Positions 33,824 to 42,199 of a stretch of 64,000 nt of DNA are shown in pieces. The position numbers were made by a program, and so were the translations under genes. Source of the stretch: Streptomyces sp. NBC_01471 (GTDB lineage Bacteria; Actinomycetota; Actinomycetes; Streptomycetales; Streptomycetaceae); assembly GCF_041438865.1 (NCBI RefSeq), contig NZ_CP109450.1, positions 7,619,501 through 7,683,500 of the forward strand. Reading direction: 5' to 3'. A model generated the notes under the pieces. The model had not been told where the DNA came from. It saw only the letters and a program-made list of their open reading frames with translations, and ran no database searches. How positions within the stretch are numbered: the first letter of the stretch is position 1; each line of letters begins with the position of its first letter.

Positions 33824-35031
33824 GCGGTCCGCGCCGGGTCGTGGTCGTCGGCGCCTCCGCCGCGGGCCTCGCCACGGCAGAAGGGCTGCGCCGCTCCGGT
33901 TACGACGGCGAACTCGTGCTCGTGGGCGAGGAGGACCACCTTCCGTACGACCGCCCGCCGCTCTCCAAACAGCTGCTCGCCGGTGAGTGGGACGCCGACC
34001 GGGTCCTGCTGCGGAGCGCCGCGGCGCTGGCCGACCTGGACATCGAACTGCGTCCCGGCACCCGGGCGCAGGCCCTCGACCCGGTCGCCCGGGAGATCCG
34101 CACCGCCCAGGGCGGCGCCATCGGCTACGACGCGCTCGTCGTCGCGACCGGAGTCCGGCCCCGGGTGCTGCCGGGCACGGAGGGTGTCGCGGGCGTCCAC
34201 GTCCTGCGCACGCTGGACGACGCGACCGCCCTGCGCGAGTCCCTGGCCGCCCGTCCCCATCTGGTGATCGTCGGCGGTGGTTTCATCGGCGCCGAGGCGG
34301 CCGCCGTCGCCCGGGAAGCCGGCTGCGAGGTCACGCTGGTGACCGACGGGGCGGTGCCGCTCGCCGACGCGGTCGGCCACGGCATCGGGACGATGCTGAC
34401 GGACCTGCACCGCGAACACGGCGTACGGACCGTGACCGGGGCCCTCGTCGAGAGCGTCGTCACCGAAAGCGGCCGTGCGACGGGCGTACGCCTCTCCGAC
34501 GGCCGTACCCTCCCGGCGGACGCCGTGCTCGTCGGCATCGGGGCGCGGCCCAACACCGAATGGCTCGCGGGCAGCGGACTCCGGCTCGGCGACGGCGTCG
34601 AGTGCGATGCCACCCTCCGTGCGGCCGAGCACATCTGGGCGGCCGGGGACGTGGCGTCCTGGCCCGACCCGGTGACCGGCGACCGGCTGCGGATCGAGCA
34701 CCGCACCAACGCGTCCGAACAGGGCCTCGCGGTCGCCCGCAACATCCTCGCCGGAGAGGCGGCCACCCCCTTCACCACCGTGCCCTACGTCTGGTCGGAC
34801 CAGTACGGCCTCAAGGTCCAGATCTACGGCAGGACCCGGGGCGCCGACCTGGTGCAGATCGTCGAAGGGAGCCTCGCCGAGCGCAGGTTCGCCGCGCTCT
34901 TCGCCCGTGCGGGGCAGGTCTGCGGTGCGGTGGGCGTGTCCATGATCCGTCCGCTGCGCGCCCTGCGTCCTCTGGTCGCCGCCCGCACGCCGTGGGCGGA
35001 GGCACTCGCGGCGCAGGGAGCCGGGGCCTGA
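33820..35031 (+). CDS. Ferredoxin reductase-type FAD oxidoreductase
   Basis: A 403-residue NAD(P)H:ferredoxin/rubredoxin-type reductase that feeds electrons to cytochromes P450 or Rieske oxygenases. The FAD dinucleotide fold is VVVVGASAAGLATAEGLRRSGY (about residues 7-28), the NAD fold HLVIVGGGFIGAEAAAVAREAG (about 146-167), ATG-type VVATGVRPR and the late FAD contact IWAAGDVASWP (about 271-281). Its GTG overlaps the upstream TGA and its ribosome site GGGAG lies inside the remnant, which suggests it was the second gene of a broken operon. No ferredoxin or P450 is adjacent now. Confidence 0.92.
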   Translation: MSGPRRVVVVGASAAGLATAEGLRRSGYDGELVLVGEEDHLPYDRPPLSKQLLAGEWDADRVLLRSAAALADLDIELRPGTRAQALDPVAREIRTAQGGAIGYDALVVATGVRPRVLPGTEGVAGVHVLRTLDDATALRESLAARPHLVIVGGGFIGAEAAAVAREAGCEVTLVTDGAVPLADAVGHGIGTMLTDLHREHGVRTVTGALVESVVTESGRATGVRLSDGRTLPADAVLVGIGARPNTEWLAGSGLRLGDGVECDATLRAAEHIWAAGDVASWPDPVTGDRLRIEHRTNASEQGLAVARNILAGEAATPFTTVPYVWSDQYGLKVQIYGRTRGADLVQIVEGSLAERRFAALFARAGQVCGAVGVSMIRPLRALRPLVAARTPWAEALAAQGAGA

Positions 35032-35078
35032 CCCCCGTCCGCCGTGGGCGTCACCGTCCCCGGCGGACGAGGAGAGCC

Positions 35079-35101
35079 GGAGCCCCGGTCACCGGGGCTC
35101 C
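35079..35101. terminator. Bidirectional terminator
   Basis: GGAGCCCCGGT and ACCGGGGCTCC form an 11-bp perfect palindrome around one base, between the convergent reductase and acyl-CoA synthetase genes. Confidence 0.7.
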
Positions 35102-35241
35102 TGACCCGCCACGAGACCGCACCCGGCGACGGCCGCGCGATGACCGGCGCGGGCAGCGCACGGGACCGTCCACCACGCCACCTTCCGCCCCGCCTTCCGC
35201 GGGGCAGCCGGGCCCGGCCCGTCCGGGCGCCCCGGCACGGT

Positions 35242-36864
35242 TCAGTCGGCGGCGACCGCCACCCCGCGTGCCCAGCGGTAGTCGGCCTTGCCGCTCGGCG
35301 AGCGCTGGATCTCCGGCGCTATCACCAACTGCCTGGGCACCTTGTACCCGGCGATCCTGCTGCGGCAGTGCGCCTGGATGTCGTCCAGGCTGAGATCGTC
35401 GGCCCCGGGGCGTACCTGCACCACGGCCGCCACATGGTTGCCCCACCGGGCGTCCGGCACCCCGGCGACCAGGGCGTCGTACACGTCGGGGTGGGACTTG
35501 AGCGCCTGCTCCACCTCTTCCGGATACACCTTCTCGCCACCGGTGTTGATGCACTGCGAGCCGCGTCCCAGGACGGTGACGATGCCCTCCTCGTCGACGG
35601 TCGCCATGTCGCCGAGCAGCACCCATCGCTCGCCGTCGTTCTGGAAGAAGGTCTCGGCCGTCTTCTCCGGGTCGTTGTAGTAGCCGAGCGGGACGTGCCC
35701 GCGCTGCGCGATCCGGCCCACCTGGCCGACGGCCACCTGCCGGTACGTGACCGGATCGACCACGGCCGTACGGGAGTTCATCCGGAGCCTGAACCCCTTG
35801 TCGGGGCCGGAGTCGGGGGTCGCGGTGCCATTGAACCCGGACTCCGACGAGCCGAAGTTGTTCAGCAGCATCGCCGTCGGCACCAGCTCCTGGAACTGCG
35901 CGCGCACCGTGTCCGACATGATGGCGCCGGAGCTGGAGACGCTGAACAGCGAGGAGCAGTCGGTGCCGCTGAGCGGCCCGCTGAGCGCGTCGATCAGCGG
36001 TCGCAGCATCGCGTCGCCGACCAGCGACACACTGGTGACCTTCTCCTTCTCGATGGTGCGGAGCACCTCATCCGGAGCGAACTTCCGGTGGATCACGACC
36101 CGCTGGCCGAAGTTGAAGGCGATGAAGGCGGTCAGGGTGGACGTGCCGTGCATCAGCGGGGGAGTGGGGAAGAAGGTGATCCCGTCGCCGCCCGCGGCCA
36201 CCCGCTCGGCCAGCTCCTCCGGTGTACTGACCGGCTCGCCCGTCGGGGCGCCGCCGCCGAGGCCGGAGAAGAACAGGTCCTCCGCGCGCCACATCACGCC
36301 CTTCGGCATTCCGGTGGTGCCGCCGGTGTAGATGATGAACTGGTCGTCGGCGGACCTGGGTCCGAAACCTCGCTCCGGTGAACCGGCGGCCTCCGCCCCG
36401 GCGTACGGAACCGGTCGTACGCCGGGCTCCGGTGCGCCCTCCGGAGGTTCGCCGACCCGTATCAGGTGGCGCAGCTTCTCCGTCTTCGGCAGCGCCGCCG
36501 CGACCCGTTCGGTGAACTCGCCGTCGAAGACCAGTGCCGCCAGGTCCGCGTCCCGATAGAGGTAGACCAACTCCTCTTCCACATAGCGGTAGTTGACATT
36601 GACCGGCACAATGCGCGCCTTGAGGCAGGCCAGCACGGTCTGCAGATACTCCACCCCGTTGTAGAGGTGCAGCCCCAGGTGCTCGCCCGGGCGGATGCCG
36701 CTGTCGGTCAGATGGTGCGCGATGCGGTTGGCCGCCGTGTCCAGCGCGGCGTACGTGAGCCTGCGCTCCGCTCCCGTACCGGGATGGTCGATGAACACGA
36801 GCGCCTCGCGGTCCGGAACCGCGTCGACGACGGACTCGAACAGGTCGGCAAGGTTGTACTCCAC
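35242..36864 (-). CDS. Acyl-CoA synthetase (FadD19/FadD3-like)
   Basis: A 540-residue ANL enzyme whose start EYNLADLFESVVDAVPDREALVFIDHPGTG is typical of actinobacterial long-chain/steroid acid CoA ligases. The P-loop IIYTGGTTGMPKGVMWRAEDLFF (about 175-197) has the Gly-Gly variant seen in that branch. NNFGSSESGFNG, GDMATVDEEGIVTVLGRGSQCINTGGEKVYPEEVE and Lys in RSPSGKADYRWA complete the motif set. I place the start at GTG 36864 with AGGAG five bases upstream; upstream in-frame Met (36903) is possible. It is divergent from the hydratase-DUF35-thiolase operon across the second 22-bp operator. A steroid side-chain or isoprenoid acid is a fair guess. Confidence 0.92.
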   Translation of the reverse strand: MEYNLADLFESVVDAVPDREALVFIDHPGTGAERRLTYAALDTAANRIAHHLTDSGIRPGEHLGLHLYNGVEYLQTVLACLKARIVPVNVNYRYVEEELVYLYRDADLAALVFDGEFTERVAAALPKTEKLRHLIRVGEPPEGAPEPGVRPVPYAGAEAAGSPERGFGPRSADDQFIIYTGGTTGMPKGVMWRAEDLFFSGLGGGAPTGEPVSTPEELAERVAAGGDGITFFPTPPLMHGTSTLTAFIAFNFGQRVVIHRKFAPDEVLRTIEKEKVTSVSLVGDAMLRPLIDALSGPLSGTDCSSLFSVSSSGAIMSDTVRAQFQELVPTAMLLNNFGSSESGFNGTATPDSGPDKGFRLRMNSRTAVVDPVTYRQVAVGQVGRIAQRGHVPLGYYNDPEKTAETFFQNDGERWVLLGDMATVDEEGIVTVLGRGSQCINTGGEKVYPEEVEQALKSHPDVYDALVAGVPDARWGNHVAAVVQVRPGADDLSLDDIQAHCRSRIAGYKVPRQLVIAPEIQRSPSGKADYRWARGVAVAAD

Positions 36865-36945
36865 CACATCTCCTGACGCCGGCGTCCAGTGACCCGGCGT
36901 CATTACAGCGCCGCGTACGGAAAGTGGGAAGGGCTCCCGCGAAGA

Positions 36946-36967
36946 AATCTGACTGAGTGTCAGAAAA
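36946..36967. promoter_or_regulatory. 22-bp operator, copy B (AATCTGAC-N6-TCAGAAAA)
   Basis: Same flanks and spacing as copy A at 23482-23503, here with a better palindrome: TCTGAC-N5-GTCAGA. It lies 82 bases from the acyl-CoA synthetase start and 104 from the enoyl-CoA hydratase start, well placed to control both divergent units. Confidence 0.65.
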
Positions 36968-37070
36968 CTATTGAACTGCGACCCCGCCTCCTGCAACCTG
37001 TCTACGCGCCGCTCGCCGATCCGGCTCAGATCCCCAGAGGGCGCCCAGGCCTTGAGACGGGAGGACGGAC

Positions 37071-37871
37071 ATGGGTGGTACGGAACACCTCACCGTGCGG
37101 CGTGAAGGCGCCACGCTGGTGCTCACACTGAACAGGCCGGAGGCCAAGAACGCACTCTCGCTGCCGATGCTGGTCGGGCTCTACGACGGCTGGCTGGCGG
37201 CCGACGAGGACGACGAGGTCCGCTCGGTGGTGCTCACCGGAGCGGGCGGCGCCTTCTGCGCCGGCATGGACCTGAAGGCCCTGGCCGGCGCCGGGATGGA
37301 CGGCGAGCAGTACCGCGACCGGCTCAAGGACGACCCCGATCTGCACTGGAAGGCGATGCTGCGCCACCACCGGCCCCGCAAACCGGTGATCGCGGCGGTC
37401 GAGGGGTACTGCGTCGCCGGAGGCACCGAGATCCTCCAGGGCACCGACATCCGGGTCGGAGCCGAGAGCGCCACCTTCGGCCTCTTCGAGGTCAGACGCG
37501 GGCTGTTCCCCATCGGAGGCTCCACGGTGCGCCTGCAGCGGCAGATCCCCCGCACCCACGCACTGGAGATGCTGCTCACCGGCCGCCCGTACACCGCGGC
37601 CGAAGCTGCCGCCATCGGCCTCATCGGCCATGTGGTGCCCGACGGAACCGCGCTGGAGAAGGCCCTGGAGATCGCCGCCCAGATCAACGCCTGCGGGCCG
37701 CTCGCCGTCGAGGCCGTCAAGGCCTCGGTCTACGAGACGGCCGAACTGACCGAGGCCGAGGGGCTGAAGGCCGAACTGGCCCGTGGCTGGCCCGTGTTCG
37801 ACACCGCGGACGCGAAGGAGGGGTCACGCGCCTTCGCCGAGAAGCGGCCACCCGTCTACCGCAGGGCCTGA
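37071..37871 (+). CDS. Enoyl-CoA hydratase/isomerase (crotonase)
   Basis: A 266-residue crotonase-fold enzyme. Oxyanion-hole segments are GGAFCAGMDLKAL (about residues 59-71) and EGYCVAGGTEILQGTDIRV (about 113-131); the Glu in GGTEI is a candidate catalytic residue, while the second crotonase Glu is not obvious. FEVRRGLFPIGGSTVRLQRQIP is typical. GGAGGA is five bases upstream of the ATG. It opens a four-gene rightward operon and probably hydrates the enoyl-CoA formed after the divergent synthetase and a dehydrogenase have acted. Confidence 0.9.
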   Translation: MGGTEHLTVRREGATLVLTLNRPEAKNALSLPMLVGLYDGWLAADEDDEVRSVVLTGAGGAFCAGMDLKALAGAGMDGEQYRDRLKDDPDLHWKAMLRHHRPRKPVIAAVEGYCVAGGTEILQGTDIRVGAESATFGLFEVRRGLFPIGGSTVRLQRQIPRTHALEMLLTGRPYTAAEAAAIGLIGHVVPDGTALEKALEIAAQINACGPLAVEAVKASVYETAELTEAEGLKAELARGWPVFDTADAKEGSRAFAEKRPPVYRRA

Positions 37872-37980
37872 CCGCGCGCCGTATCCCGCGCCGGCCCGGG
37901 GCCGGCACAGGTTTCCCTTCCGACGCTCCGGCACCCGCCGGACGAGCCCCCGCCCGCAGCGGAGAATTTGGAGCCCACCC

Positions 37981-38955
37981 ATGACAGCCGCTCCCTCACC
38001 GGAGGTGCTCCGCGCCCCCCTCGTCGTCGAATTCCCCTTCACCCGTTCCCTCGGACCCGTGCAGAGCGCCTTCCTCACCGGGCTGCGCGAGCGCACCGTA
38101 CTGGGAGTGCGGACGGGCGACGGCACGGTCCTCGTCCCACCGGTCGAGTACGACCCCGTCACCGCCGACGAGATACGCGACCTGGTCGAGGTCGCCCCCA
38201 CCGGCACCGTCACCACCTGGGCCTGGGAGGCGTCCCCGCGCCGCGGCCAGCCGCTCACGACACCGTTCGCCTGGGTCCTGGTGAAACTCGACGGAGCCGA
38301 CACCGCCCTGCTCCATGTGCTCGACGCCCCAGGACCCGACACCGTGCACTCCGGGCAGCGCGTCCGCATCCGCTGGGCCGCCGAGCGCACCGGGGCCATC
38401 ACGGACATCGCCTGCTTCGAGCCGTACGGGAGCGAGAGCGGGACCGCTGCCGGGAGCGCCCCCGCGACCGCGCACAGCGGACTGTTCGACGACGCGGTCA
38501 CCGGCATCACCGCCCCCGCACGCCTCGACTACGTCTACAGTCCCGGCCGCGCGCAGAGCGACTACATCAACGCGCTCGCCGAACGGAAGACGGTCGGCGA
38601 GCGCTGCCCCTCCTGCGCCAAGGTCTACGTACCGCCGCGCGGCGCCTGCCCCACCTGCGGGGTCGCGACGACCGACCGGGTCGAGGTCGGCCCCGCAGGC
38701 ACCCTCACCACGTACTGCATCGTCAACATCAAGGCCCGCGGCCTCGACATCGAAGTGCCCTACGTCTACGGGCACATCGCGCTGGACGGCGCGGGCCTCG
38801 CACTGCACGGCCGGATCGGCGGCATCCCGTACGACCAGGTACGGATGGGGCTGCGCGTCGAGCCCGTGTGGACCGAGGGCGCCCGCTTCCCCGACCACTA
38901 CCGGCCCACCGGCGAGCCCGACGCCGACTACGACACGTACAAGGAGCTGATCTGA
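37981..38955 (+). CDS. Tandem DUF35 (OB-fold/zinc ribbon) acyl-CoA-associated protein
   Basis: A 324-residue protein made of two DUF35-type halves. The second half (about residues 178-324) has the rubredoxin-like zinc ribbon CPSCAKVYVPPRGACPTC (about 207-224) followed by an OB-fold; the first half (about 20-140) is an OB-like copy without cysteines. DUF35 proteins partner thiolase-like enzymes: ChsH2 binds Ltp2 as an aldolase in cholesterol side-chain cleavage. Two thiolase-like genes follow with overlapping stop/start codons, so a three-protein complex is likely. GGAG lies seven bases before the ATG. Confidence 0.85.
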   Translation: MTAAPSPEVLRAPLVVEFPFTRSLGPVQSAFLTGLRERTVLGVRTGDGTVLVPPVEYDPVTADEIRDLVEVAPTGTVTTWAWEASPRRGQPLTTPFAWVLVKLDGADTALLHVLDAPGPDTVHSGQRVRIRWAAERTGAITDIACFEPYGSESGTAAGSAPATAHSGLFDDAVTGITAPARLDYVYSPGRAQSDYINALAERKTVGERCPSCAKVYVPPRGACPTCGVATTDRVEVGPAGTLTTYCIVNIKARGLDIEVPYVYGHIALDGAGLALHGRIGGIPYDQVRMGLRVEPVWTEGARFPDHYRPTGEPDADYDTYKELI

Positions 38956-40001
38956 TGCGGGACGTCGCGATCGTTGCCTTCGCGCAGAGCGACCACCGGC
39001 GGCGCACCGACGAGTGCTCCGAGGTCGACATGGTGATGCCGGTCCTGCACAGCGTGCTCGCGCAGACCGGGCTCAGGACCAGCGACATCGGCTTCACCTG
39101 CTCCGGGTCGAGCGACTACCTCGCCGGCCGGGCCTTCTCCTTCACGATGACCCTCGACGGCGTCGGAGCCTGGCCCCCGATCTCCGAGTCCCATGTGGAG
39201 ATGGACGGGGCCTGGGCCCTGTACGAGGCGTGGGTGAAGCTGCTGACCGGCGAGGCGGACACCGCCCTCGTGTATTCCTACGGCAAGTCCTCGCCCGGTT
39301 CCGTCAGGGACGTGCTGACCCGGCAGCTCGATCCCTACTACGTGGCCCCGCTCTGGCCCGACTCCGTCGCGCTCGCCGCCCTCCAGGCGCAGGCACTGAT
39401 CGACGCGGGCGAGACCGACGAGCCCGCGCTCGCCGGGGTCGCCGCCCGCAGCCGCGGCGACGCGGCCGGCAACCCGCACGCCCAACTGCCCGGCCCCAGG
39501 CCGCAGGGCGACTACCTGGTCCGGCCGCTGCGTACCGGTGACTGCCCGCCCATCAGCGACGGGGCTGCGGCCGTCGTGCTCGCGGCGGGCGACCGGGCGC
39601 GGGCCCTGTGCCAGCGCCCCGCCTGGATCCGGGGCATGGACCACCGGATCGAGGCCCACAGCCTCGGCGTGCGTGACCTCACCGACTCGCCGTCCGCCCG
39701 GCTGGCCGCGGAGCGGGCCGGGGCCTTCGAGCGCCCGGTCGACACCGCCGAACTGCACGCGCCCTTCACCTCCCAGGAGGTCGTCCTGCGCAAGGCGCTC
39801 CGGCTCGGCGACGGCGTACGCGTCAACCCGTCGGGCGGCGCGCTCGCCGCCAACACCGTCATGGCAGCCGGTCTCGTCCGGCTCGGCGAGGCAGCGGCCC
39901 GGATCCAGCGCGGTGAGTCCGACCGGGCCCTCGCGCACGCGACCTCCGGCCCGTGCCTGCAACAGAACCTGGTCGCCGTCCTCGAAGGAGAGGCCCAGTG
40001 A
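38955..40001 (+). CDS. Thiolase-like lipid-transfer protein 1
   Basis: A 348-residue thiolase-superfamily protein of the SCP-x/Ltp type. MRDVAIVAFAQSDHRRR and the C-terminal block VRVNPSGGALAANTVMAAGLVRLGEAA are characteristic. The segment SGSSDYLAGRAFSF sits where a biosynthetic or degradative thiolase carries its nucleophilic cysteine, and I see no canonical Cys there, so the enzyme may be a retro-aldolase or a non-catalytic subunit. PPISDGAAAVVLA is the conserved core segment. The start overlaps the DUF35 stop (TGATG). Confidence 0.85.
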   Translation: MRDVAIVAFAQSDHRRRTDECSEVDMVMPVLHSVLAQTGLRTSDIGFTCSGSSDYLAGRAFSFTMTLDGVGAWPPISESHVEMDGAWALYEAWVKLLTGEADTALVYSYGKSSPGSVRDVLTRQLDPYYVAPLWPDSVALAALQAQALIDAGETDEPALAGVAARSRGDAAGNPHAQLPGPRPQGDYLVRPLRTGDCPPISDGAAAVVLAAGDRARALCQRPAWIRGMDHRIEAHSLGVRDLTDSPSARLAAERAGAFERPVDTAELHAPFTSQEVVLRKALRLGDGVRVNPSGGALAANTVMAAGLVRLGEAAARIQRGESDRALAHATSGPCLQQNLVAVLEGEAQ

Positions 40002-41197
40002 GTAACCAGCCCGCGAACCACCGAGGTGCGGCCGGCAAGGAACCCGTGGCCGTCGTCGGGATCGGCCAGACCCACCACGTCGCCGCCCGGCACGACGTGT
40101 CCATCGCCGGACTCGTCCGCGAGGCGGCCCAGCGCGCCCTGAGCGACGCCGAGCTGACCTGGGCGGACATCGACGCCGTCGTCATCGGCAAGGCCCCCGA
40201 CTTCTTCGAGGGCCTGATGATGCCGGAGCTCTACCTCGCCGACGCGCTGGGCGCCGTCGGCAAACCCATGATGCGCGTCCACACCGCGGGCTCGGTGGGC
40301 GGATCGACCGCGCTCGTCGCCTCCAACCTGGTCGCCTCCCGGGTGCACAGGACGGTGCTCACCCTCGCCTTCGAGAAGCAGTCCGAGTCCAACGCCATGT
40401 GGGGCCTCTCGCTGCCCGTGCCGTTCCAGCAGCCCCTGCTCGCCGGAGCGGGCGGGTTCTTCGCCCCTCATGTGCGGGCCTACATGCGCAGGGCCGGGGC
40501 GCCCGACACGGTCGGCTCGCTCGTCGCCTACAAGGACCGCCGCAACGCGCTGAAGAACCCCTACGCGCATCTGCACGAGAAGGACATCACCCTGGAGAAG
40601 GTCCAGGCGTCCCCGATGCTGTGGGACCCCATCCGCTACTCCGAGACCTGCCCGTCGTCGGACGGAGCCTGCGCGATGGTCCTCACCGACCGCACGGGGG
40701 CGGCCCGTTCGCCCCGGCCACCCGCCTGGATGCACGGCGGCGCGATGCGCAGCGAGCCGACCCTCTTCGCGGGCAAGGACTTCGTCTCGCCGCAGGCGGG
40801 CAAGGACTGCGCCGCCGACGTCTACCGGCAGGCGGGGATCACCGACCCGCGCCGGGAGATCGACGCCGTCGAGATGTACGTCCCGTTCTCCTGGTACGAG
40901 CCGATGTGGCTGGAGAACCTCGGCTTCGCCGCCGAGCGCGAGGGCTGGAAACTCACCGAGTCGGGCGCCACCGAGCTGGACGGCGACCTTCCGGTGAACC
41001 CCTCGGGCGGAGTCCTCTCCACCAACCCGATCGGGGCCTCCGGCATGATCCGGTTCGCCGAGGCCGCGCTCCAGGTGCGCGGGGCGGCCGGGGAGCACCA
41101 GGTGGACGGCGCCCGCAAGGCGCTCGGGCACGCCTACGGCGGCGGCTCGCAGTTCTTCTCCATGTGGCTGGTGGGCGCCGAACCGCCCACCGGCTGA
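39998..41197 (+). CDS. Thiolase-like lipid-transfer protein 2
   Basis: A 399-residue Ltp-type thiolase homologue. VAVVGIGQTHHVAARHDVSIAGLVREAAQRAL at the N-terminus, SETCPSSDGACAMVLTD in the core, EMYVPFSWYEPMWLENLGFA and PVNPSGGVLSTNPIGASGMIRFAEA near the end fit the group. HTAGSVGGSTALVASNLVAS occupies the active-site loop without a classical thiolase Cys. GTG 39998 overlaps the previous stop (GTGA) and has GAAGGAG upstream. It is the last gene of the operon, probably pairing with the preceding thiolase and the DUF35 protein. Confidence 0.85.
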   Translation: MSNQPANHRGAAGKEPVAVVGIGQTHHVAARHDVSIAGLVREAAQRALSDAELTWADIDAVVIGKAPDFFEGLMMPELYLADALGAVGKPMMRVHTAGSVGGSTALVASNLVASRVHRTVLTLAFEKQSESNAMWGLSLPVPFQQPLLAGAGGFFAPHVRAYMRRAGAPDTVGSLVAYKDRRNALKNPYAHLHEKDITLEKVQASPMLWDPIRYSETCPSSDGACAMVLTDRTGAARSPRPPAWMHGGAMRSEPTLFAGKDFVSPQAGKDCAADVYRQAGITDPRREIDAVEMYVPFSWYEPMWLENLGFAAEREGWKLTESGATELDGDLPVNPSGGVLSTNPIGASGMIRFAEAALQVRGAAGEHQVDGARKALGHAYGGGSQFFSMWLVGAEPPTG

Positions 41198-41233
41198 CCG
41201 CGGCGGGAGGCGGGCGCCGGGCCGCTGCGACCT

Positions 41234-41252
41234 GTCCGTGCTCCGCACGGAC
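41234..41252 (+). terminator. Terminator of hydratase-DUF35-thiolase operon
   Basis: GTCCGTGC and GCACGGAC form a perfect 8-bp stem with a 3-base loop, 37 bases after the last stop. Confidence 0.6.
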
Positions 41253-41437
41253 GGCCGGGGTCCCGTCGTTCGGACCGGGGGCTGCGGGCCGGCGGAGAGC
41301 CCGCAGACCCCGGTGCGCAGCGTGTGTCCGCCGGCCCACGCTCAGCGGCCGCGCGGCGGGCGCCGGGACGGTCAGGACCGGCCTCACAGCCCCGGCCCCG
41401 GCTTCGGCGGACCGCCGGGGCCACGTACCATGGCTGC

Positions 41438-41938
41438 ATGTCCTTCCTCCGCCGCCGCAGCGCCGCCACTCCCGCGGGCCCGGACTTCGATGTCCTGGCC
41501 ATGGACCCGGGTGACTGGCCCGGCAACCTCGGCGCCGGACTCCTTCCCGCCCCCGACGGGACCTGCCAGGGCGTCTTCCTGCGGTACGACCTCTTCGGCG
41601 GCCGCGGCCCCGCGATGATCATCGGGAATCTGCCGGAGGGCTCACCCGCCCGTGAGGTCGCCGACGGGCAGATCCCGTTCGAGGTGGCGCAGCTGCTGGC
41701 GGCCCTGGAGAACGACGAGCCCATCGAGGTGCTCGACGCCGAGGACATGCCGGTGATGCAGGGCGACAACCTCCTCATCGTGCGCCGCCTGAAGCTCTCC
41801 GAGAGCCGGATCTCCTGCGTCCAGTTCGACCGCAGCGACAAGGTCCTGGTCACCATCGCCAGCTGGGACCGGCCGATCACGGACGACCTCTACGCCCTCC
41901 TGAAGCCGCTGCCCGCCGAGATGTTCCAGCAGGGCTGA
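41438..41938 (+). CDS. Conserved hypothetical protein
   Basis: A 166-residue soluble, acidic protein with no signal or membrane segment. Strand-rich pattern (GVFLRYDLFGGRGPAMIIGNLPEG; DNLLIVRRLKLSESRISCVQFDRSDKVLVTIASWD) suggests a small alpha/beta fold. I do not recognise a domain. No ribosome site precedes the ATG; TACCAT lies nine bases upstream and could be a -10 for a near-leaderless message. It is flanked by unrelated genes and transcribed alone. Confidence 0.7.
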   Translation: MSFLRRRSAATPAGPDFDVLAMDPGDWPGNLGAGLLPAPDGTCQGVFLRYDLFGGRGPAMIIGNLPEGSPAREVADGQIPFEVAQLLAALENDEPIEVLDAEDMPVMQGDNLLIVRRLKLSESRISCVQFDRSDKVLVTIASWDRPITDDLYALLKPLPAEMFQQG

Positions 41939-42199
41939 ACCCCCGCCGGCCGGGCCCGGACCGGACCCGCCGGGCCGGGCACAGCACTGCCCCCGTACGT
42001 AAAAGCCGGGTAACACGGCTCCGCCAGAGCATGGTTGCCGCGCCCTTCGCGCTGGTCATCGGCCATGCCAGTGGTCTGGACAACTGATTCAACAGCCGCC
42101 CTGTGCGGCACTCTTGACGTGCCATCACCTCAGGTCAGAGAGTGCGCCCATACCGTTCGAGAGATCACCACGGCGCAACTCCCGGCAAGAAGGGCCGTC

